A stretch of 17,270 nucleotides of DNA. Source: Sulfuricurvum sp. (lineage in GTDB: Bacteria; Campylobacterota; Campylobacteria; Campylobacterales; Sulfurimonadaceae). Where the stretch lies: assembly GCA_030679635.1 (NCBI GenBank), contig JAUXSZ010000053.1, forward strand, positions 1-17,270. Reading direction: 5' to 3'. The translations under genes were made by a program, and so were the position numbers. Below the pieces are notes generated by a model. That model saw only the letters and a program-made list of their open reading frames with translations, made no database searches and was not told the DNA's origin. Positions 13,944-17,270 of the stretch are shown here, piece after piece; the first letter of the stretch is position 1; every line of letters starts with the position of its first letter.

Positions 13944-15733
13944 TGGATAACATTCGCAACTTTTCAATCATCGCTCATATCGACCACGGTAAGAGCACCT
14001 TGGCCGATCGTATCATCCAAGAGTGCGGTTCCGTCACTGAGCGTGAAATGGGCAAGCAGATGATGGACACGATGGACATCGAGCAAGAACGGGGCATCAC
14101 GATCAAAGCGCAAAGCGTCCGTCTCGATTACGTTAAAGACGGTAAGCCCTATGTTCTCAATCTAATCGACACACCAGGCCACGTCGATTTTAGTTATGAA
14201 GTGAGCAAATCACTTGCCGCCTCTGATGGGGCACTGCTTATTGTTGACGCGGCACAAGGGGTAGAAGCTCAAACCATTGCCAATGTCTATCTTGCGATGG
14301 AAAACAACCTCAAGCTCATCCCCGTTATCAATAAAATCGACCTTCCCTCCGCGGAACCTGAGCGGGTTGCGGAAGAGATCGAAACAACGATCGGTATCGA
14401 TGCGACGGACGCGTTGCTCATCTCGGCGAAAACGGGGGTCGGTATCCGTGAGCTGATCGATGCGATTGTCGATCGTATCCCTCCTCCAAGCGGAGATCCA
14501 ACGGCCACGACCAAGGCGCTCATTTACGATTCTTGGTTTGACGCGTATCAGGGGGCAATGGCTCTTGTGCGGGTATTTGATGGCGAGATCAAGATGAATC
14601 AGATGGTAAGACTTATGCACAATGGTGAAAACCATCAGGTGCTCGAGCTGATGTATCCCCATCCCCTTCGTCGTCAAAAGACGCAAGCTATCAAAAGTGG
14701 TGAAGTCGGGATTGTTGTTCTGGGACTCAAAGATGTCGGCAGTATCCGCGTAGGCGATACGATCACCGATGCGAAAAATCCTGCACGTGAGCCTGTAGCG
14801 GAGTATGCTCCAGCGAAACCGTTCGTCTTTGCAGGGCTTTATCCGATCGATACGGATGAGTTTGAAGCGGTTCGTGATGCACTGGACAAACTCAAGCTCA
14901 ATGACAGCAGTCTGAGTTATGAACCTGAAACCTCGGTAGCGCTGGGCTTTGGCTTCCGCGTAGGGTTTTTGGGAATGCTTCATATGGAAGTAATCAAAGA
15001 GCGGTTGGAGCGAGAATTTAATCTCGATTTGATCGCCACTGCCCCTTCGGTTGTCTATAAGGTGTATAAAACCGATGGAACGATGATCGAGGTGCAGAAT
15101 CCCAGCGACCTACCTGAACCGCAATTTATCGAGCGTATCGAAGAGCCGTATGTCAAAGCGACCGTGATCACCCCTGTGGATTATTTGGGTAACGTCATGA
15201 CGCTGGTGACCAACAAGCGCGGAATGCAAGAGAAAATGGATTATCTCAATGAGACGCGGGTAATGCTCGAATATTCGATGCCGATGAATGAGATCGTCGT
15301 CGATTTTTACGATAAACTCAAATCAACTTCCAAAGGGTACGCGAGTTTCGACTATGATCCTATCGAATTTAGAGACGGAGATTTGGTCAAACTCGACGTC
15401 CGTGTGGCTGGCGAGGTCGTCGATGCCCTCAGTGTTATTGTCCCTCGTACCTCTGCCGATTTTCGTGGACGTGCGCTGGTCAAGAACATGAAAGAGATCG
15501 TTCCTCGACAGCTTTTTGAAGTGGCGATCCAGGCGAGTATCGGTAATCGGGTCATCGCCCGTGAGACGGTTAAGTCGATGGGCAAAAACGTTACCGCCAA
15601 GTGTTACGGCGGAGATATATCCCGTAAACGTAAACTTCTCGATAAACAAAAAGAGGGTAAAAAACGGATGAAGGCGATTGGGCGAGTACAGCTTCCCCAA
15701 GAGGCATTTATGTCTGTCCTCAAAATGGACTAA
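13943..15733 (+). CDS. lepA: Elongation factor 4 (LepA), ribosomal back-translocase GTPase
   Basis: Translational GTPase related to EF-G that acts on the ribosome under stress or during initiation. The 596-aa length is normal. G-domain motifs are AHIDHGKST (11-19), GITIKAQ (51-57), DTPGH (76-80) and NKID (130-133). The LepA-specific C-terminal region is recognisable, including KSTSKGYASFDY, VARETVKSMGKNVTAKCYGG-like residues and RKRKLLDKQKEGKKRMK in short overlapping blocks. The start overlaps the prs stop as TAATG, implying coupled translation. No strong separate ribosome site is visible. Confidence 0.98.
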   Translation: MDNIRNFSIIAHIDHGKSTLADRIIQECGSVTEREMGKQMMDTMDIEQERGITIKAQSVRLDYVKDGKPYVLNLIDTPGHVDFSYEVSKSLAASDGALLIVDAAQGVEAQTIANVYLAMENNLKLIPVINKIDLPSAEPERVAEEIETTIGIDATDALLISAKTGVGIRELIDAIVDRIPPPSGDPTATTKALIYDSWFDAYQGAMALVRVFDGEIKMNQMVRLMHNGENHQVLELMYPHPLRRQKTQAIKSGEVGIVVLGLKDVGSIRVGDTITDAKNPAREPVAEYAPAKPFVFAGLYPIDTDEFEAVRDALDKLKLNDSSLSYEPETSVALGFGFRVGFLGMLHMEVIKERLEREFNLDLIATAPSVVYKVYKTDGTMIEVQNPSDLPEPQFIERIEEPYVKATVITPVDYLGNVMTLVTNKRGMQEKMDYLNETRVMLEYSMPMNEIVVDFYDKLKSTSKGYASFDYDPIEFRDGDLVKLDVRVAGEVVDALSVIVPRTSADFRGRALVKNMKEIVPRQLFEVAIQASIGNRVIARETVKSMGKNVTAKCYGGDISRKRKLLDKQKEGKKRMKAIGRVQLPQEAFMSVLKMD

Positions 15734-15734
15734 C

Positions 15735-16316
15735 ATGCGCTGCATGATGTGCGAGAGATGGAGCATCTTTTCGCATATCTGTCGCACCTGTCAAGAATCC
15801 TTTCTCACCCCACAACTCTATCAACGTAAAATTTTAGGTTCCATCCCCGTCTACTCTTTTTTCCCCTACAGCGACATCGAACCACTACTCCTTACCAAAC
15901 ATACCGATTTGGGGCATTATATCTATACGATAATGGCAAAACGTTCGATGGAGCGTTTTGCGAGAGAGTGGAGTTATGAGAATAAGGTGGCGTCTATAAG
16001 CATCGATGATCATGCCGCGAGCGGCTACGCGCATACGGCAGTCCTCAATCGAGCGTTGAAATCACCCCTTATTACGCCGCTGTACGGAAGACTGCGTGCC
16101 TCGCAGCACCATAAATATGCGGGAAAGAGTGTGGAAGAGCGTCTCTTAAATCCGAGGAACTTTCGGTACGCTCCGTTTGAGGAGGGAGAGGTGATTTTGG
16201 TCGATGATATCGTCACGACGGGGACGACTCTAACCGAAGCTGCCGAAACGCTTCATTCGCACGGCAAAAAGGTCATTCTTTGTCTTACGCTGACGGATGC
16301 GCAGACAAAGGTTTGA
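15735..16316 (+). CDS. ComF-family phosphoribosyltransferase-like protein
   Basis: The 193-aa product has an N-terminal zinc-binding pattern, C3-x2-C6 and C16-x2-C19, followed by a type I phosphoribosyltransferase fold with the PRPP loop VILVDDIVTTGTT (153-165; D157, D158). The segment RASQHHKYAGKSVEERLLNP (121-140) resembles the basic motif of ComFC proteins. ComFC is needed for DNA uptake in transformable bacteria, where single-stranded DNA enters the cytoplasm; the biochemical role of the domain remains unclear. I start at the ATG one base after the lepA stop. There is no clear ribosome site, so it probably relies on ribosomes finishing lepA. An upstream in-frame start within lepA lacks family support. 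The 3' end overlaps the next gene by 32 nt. Confidence 0.85.
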   Translation: MRCMMCERWSIFSHICRTCQESFLTPQLYQRKILGSIPVYSFFPYSDIEPLLLTKHTDLGHYIYTIMAKRSMERFAREWSYENKVASISIDDHAASGYAHTAVLNRALKSPLITPLYGRLRASQHHKYAGKSVEERLLNPRNFRYAPFEEGEVILVDDIVTTGTTLTEAAETLHSHGKKVILCLTLTDAQTKV

Positions 16317-17270
16317 GATGATCATACGGGGCTAAAGTTGCGAGCCGTGTATCGACGATGGCGCGCCCGATCGTGAAGTGGTACAAACTCTGATACCGCT
16401 CGTTGGTAATCCCTAACAAACGGTGCACATCATCGTCCAAGAAACACCCAATACCCGTCGCACTGAGACCCATAGTGGTTGCTTCGCAATAGAGCATTTG
16501 CCCCAACGCACCGCATTCGTGATAAAGGTGCTTGTAGGCAGGGGCTCCATGCTCTTCGAGTGTTGGAGCAAAACGGCACAGCATCCCGAAACAAAAAGCC
16601 CCCTCTTTGGCGATGTCTTGATTGCAGGAGATCATTTTGGCAGGACCTCTATAATCGCCGGCTCGCAGTAAAAAGAGCCGGTTATCCAATCCCTCCTGCT
16701 CTTTCCACTCGAACTCTGGGCTGAGCGATTCACGAAGCGGTTTTAGTTCATCGCTATTACGGACAAAAAGATAGAGTCCCGGTTCCATATCGATAACGCG
16801 GTGGACAAAGAGGAGAAAGTGGACGTCTGGGGTATCGTGCAGATCATCACAGGCGTTTAGCAACTGCAGAAATTGTTCTTTGGTAATCGATGAGCTGTCC
16901 ATCGCCTGCGCGCTTCTGCGTTTGAGAAAAATCTCTGCAGAACCTTTGGAAGGTGCTGGGACGGAGCGTTTGGTATCCAAAACGGCGGTGGGATGATAAT
17001 TCCCTTGTGTCGCTTCGTCTATCACTGCCAAGATCGGCCATGGGTGGTGGGATGGGCTCAAATTATTGGCAACCGAGGATAGGTGGGGGATACTCGGTAG
17101 AGTGAGAGAGGTCGGAGCTTCTTGCGGAGAGATCCAGAGCAACATATCCGGGGACTCGAGTTCATCGGGATGAAATCGCTCAAGCTGATCCAGTCCGCAG
17201 AGACAAGCGAGCGCTGACGTATCCGCACTGATGAGAGTACTGTTCCATCCCAGAGACTTTGCGCTTAGGC
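16285..17270 (-). CDS. SagB/nitroreductase-family oxidoreductase (partial, N-terminus off the right edge)
   Basis: Predicted FMN-dependent oxidoreductase of the nitroreductase superfamily. The C-terminal domain (about 16330-16930) has the opening FLKRRSAQAMD, a typical R-R-S entry, then ITKEQFLQLL, a central ECGALGQMLYCEATTMGLSA helix-loop, and IGCFLDDDVHRLLGI near the end. The first in-window ATG is at 17145, but the frame stays open with protein-like sequence to the right edge (LGWNSTLISADTSALACLCG), so I treat it as interrupted by the window: 327 residues are visible. That upstream part looks like the end of another domain, so the full protein may have two nitroreductase-like halves. Substrate unknown; no azole-peptide partner genes are visible. 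Confidence 0.75.
   Translation of the reverse strand, partial: LSAKSLGWNSTLISADTSALACLCGLDQLERFHPDELESPDMLLWISPQEAPTSLTLPSIPHLSSVANNLSPSHHPWPILAVIDEATQGNYHPTAVLDTKRSVPAPSKGSAEIFLKRRSAQAMDSSSITKEQFLQLLNACDDLHDTPDVHFLLFVHRVIDMEPGLYLFVRNSDELKPLRESLSPEFEWKEQEGLDNRLFLLRAGDYRGPAKMISCNQDIAKEGAFCFGMLCRFAPTLEEHGAPAYKHLYHECGALGQMLYCEATTMGLSATGIGCFLDDDVHRLLGITNERYQSLYHFTIGRAIVDTRLATLAPYDHLKPLSAHPSA

Noticed and set aside
14210..14983. Open frame of 257 codons opposite lepA
   Set aside because: Antisense shadow of a conserved GTPase; no ribosome site and no family resemblance.
15678..15734. Upstream in-frame extension of the ComF-like gene inside lepA
   Set aside because: These codons are explained by the conserved lepA C-terminus, and the zinc motif begins right after the later ATG.
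17143..17145. ATG at 17145 as the true start of the nitroreductase-family gene
   Set aside because: The frame continues open to the window edge with protein-like sequence; no ribosome site is evident.
1..17270. Insertion sequences, prophage, CRISPR array, tRNA or rRNA genes
   Set aside because: Looked for and not seen: no transposase or integrase motifs, no regularly spaced repeats, no cloverleaf candidates, and gene packing leaves little room.

Overview
This window looks like chromosomal housekeeping DNA from a free-living member of the Campylobacterota (Epsilonproteobacteria). I infer this from the gene order (gpmI-fabG-acpP-fabF-accA divergent from mraY-murD), the 62-residue bL28, the divergent MurD, the frequent TTG and GTG starts, the tight gene packing, and the perfect TATAAT boxes without clear -35 elements. 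GC content is moderate, by eye in the mid-40s percent, which fits Sulfuricurvum- or Sulfurovum-like genomes better than Campylobacter or Helicobacter. The genus is a guess.

Layout. Positions 1-2079 (minus strand) hold mraY and the start of murD, two consecutive steps of peptidoglycan precursor synthesis joined by a 1-nt TAATG overlap. Positions 2171-7006 (plus) hold gpmI (glycolysis), then fabG, acpP, fabF and accA, a fatty-acid synthesis block. acpP has its own promoter and is flanked by hairpins that could set its level apart from its neighbours. Positions 6994-11260 (minus) hold five genes. The first two are an HDOD-domain signalling protein and a 464-aa protein that I read as STAS-like / receiver-like / STAS-like / CheX-like. 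The next three are rpe, trpF and a DEDDh exonuclease, joined by 4-nt ATGA and GTGA overlaps. Positions 11426-16316 (plus) hold rpmB with an intrinsic terminator, argJ, prs-lepA (TAATG overlap) and a ComF-type phosphoribosyltransferase. Positions 16285-17270 (minus) hold the C-terminal part of a SagB/nitroreductase-family flavoprotein that runs off the right edge.

Most of the window is ordinary biosynthesis and translation. The least ordinary part is the HDOD + STAS/REC/STAS/CheX pair at 9072-11260, a probable signalling module with an unusual domain order and an intact CheX-type ExxN phosphatase motif. Other points worth a look are the two-hairpin acpP-fabF spacer, the palindromic double stop shared by accA and the exonuclease, and a MurD without the expected HN-type motif. 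I see no mobile element, CRISPR array, tRNA or rRNA gene. No stretch over 300 bases lacks a gene.
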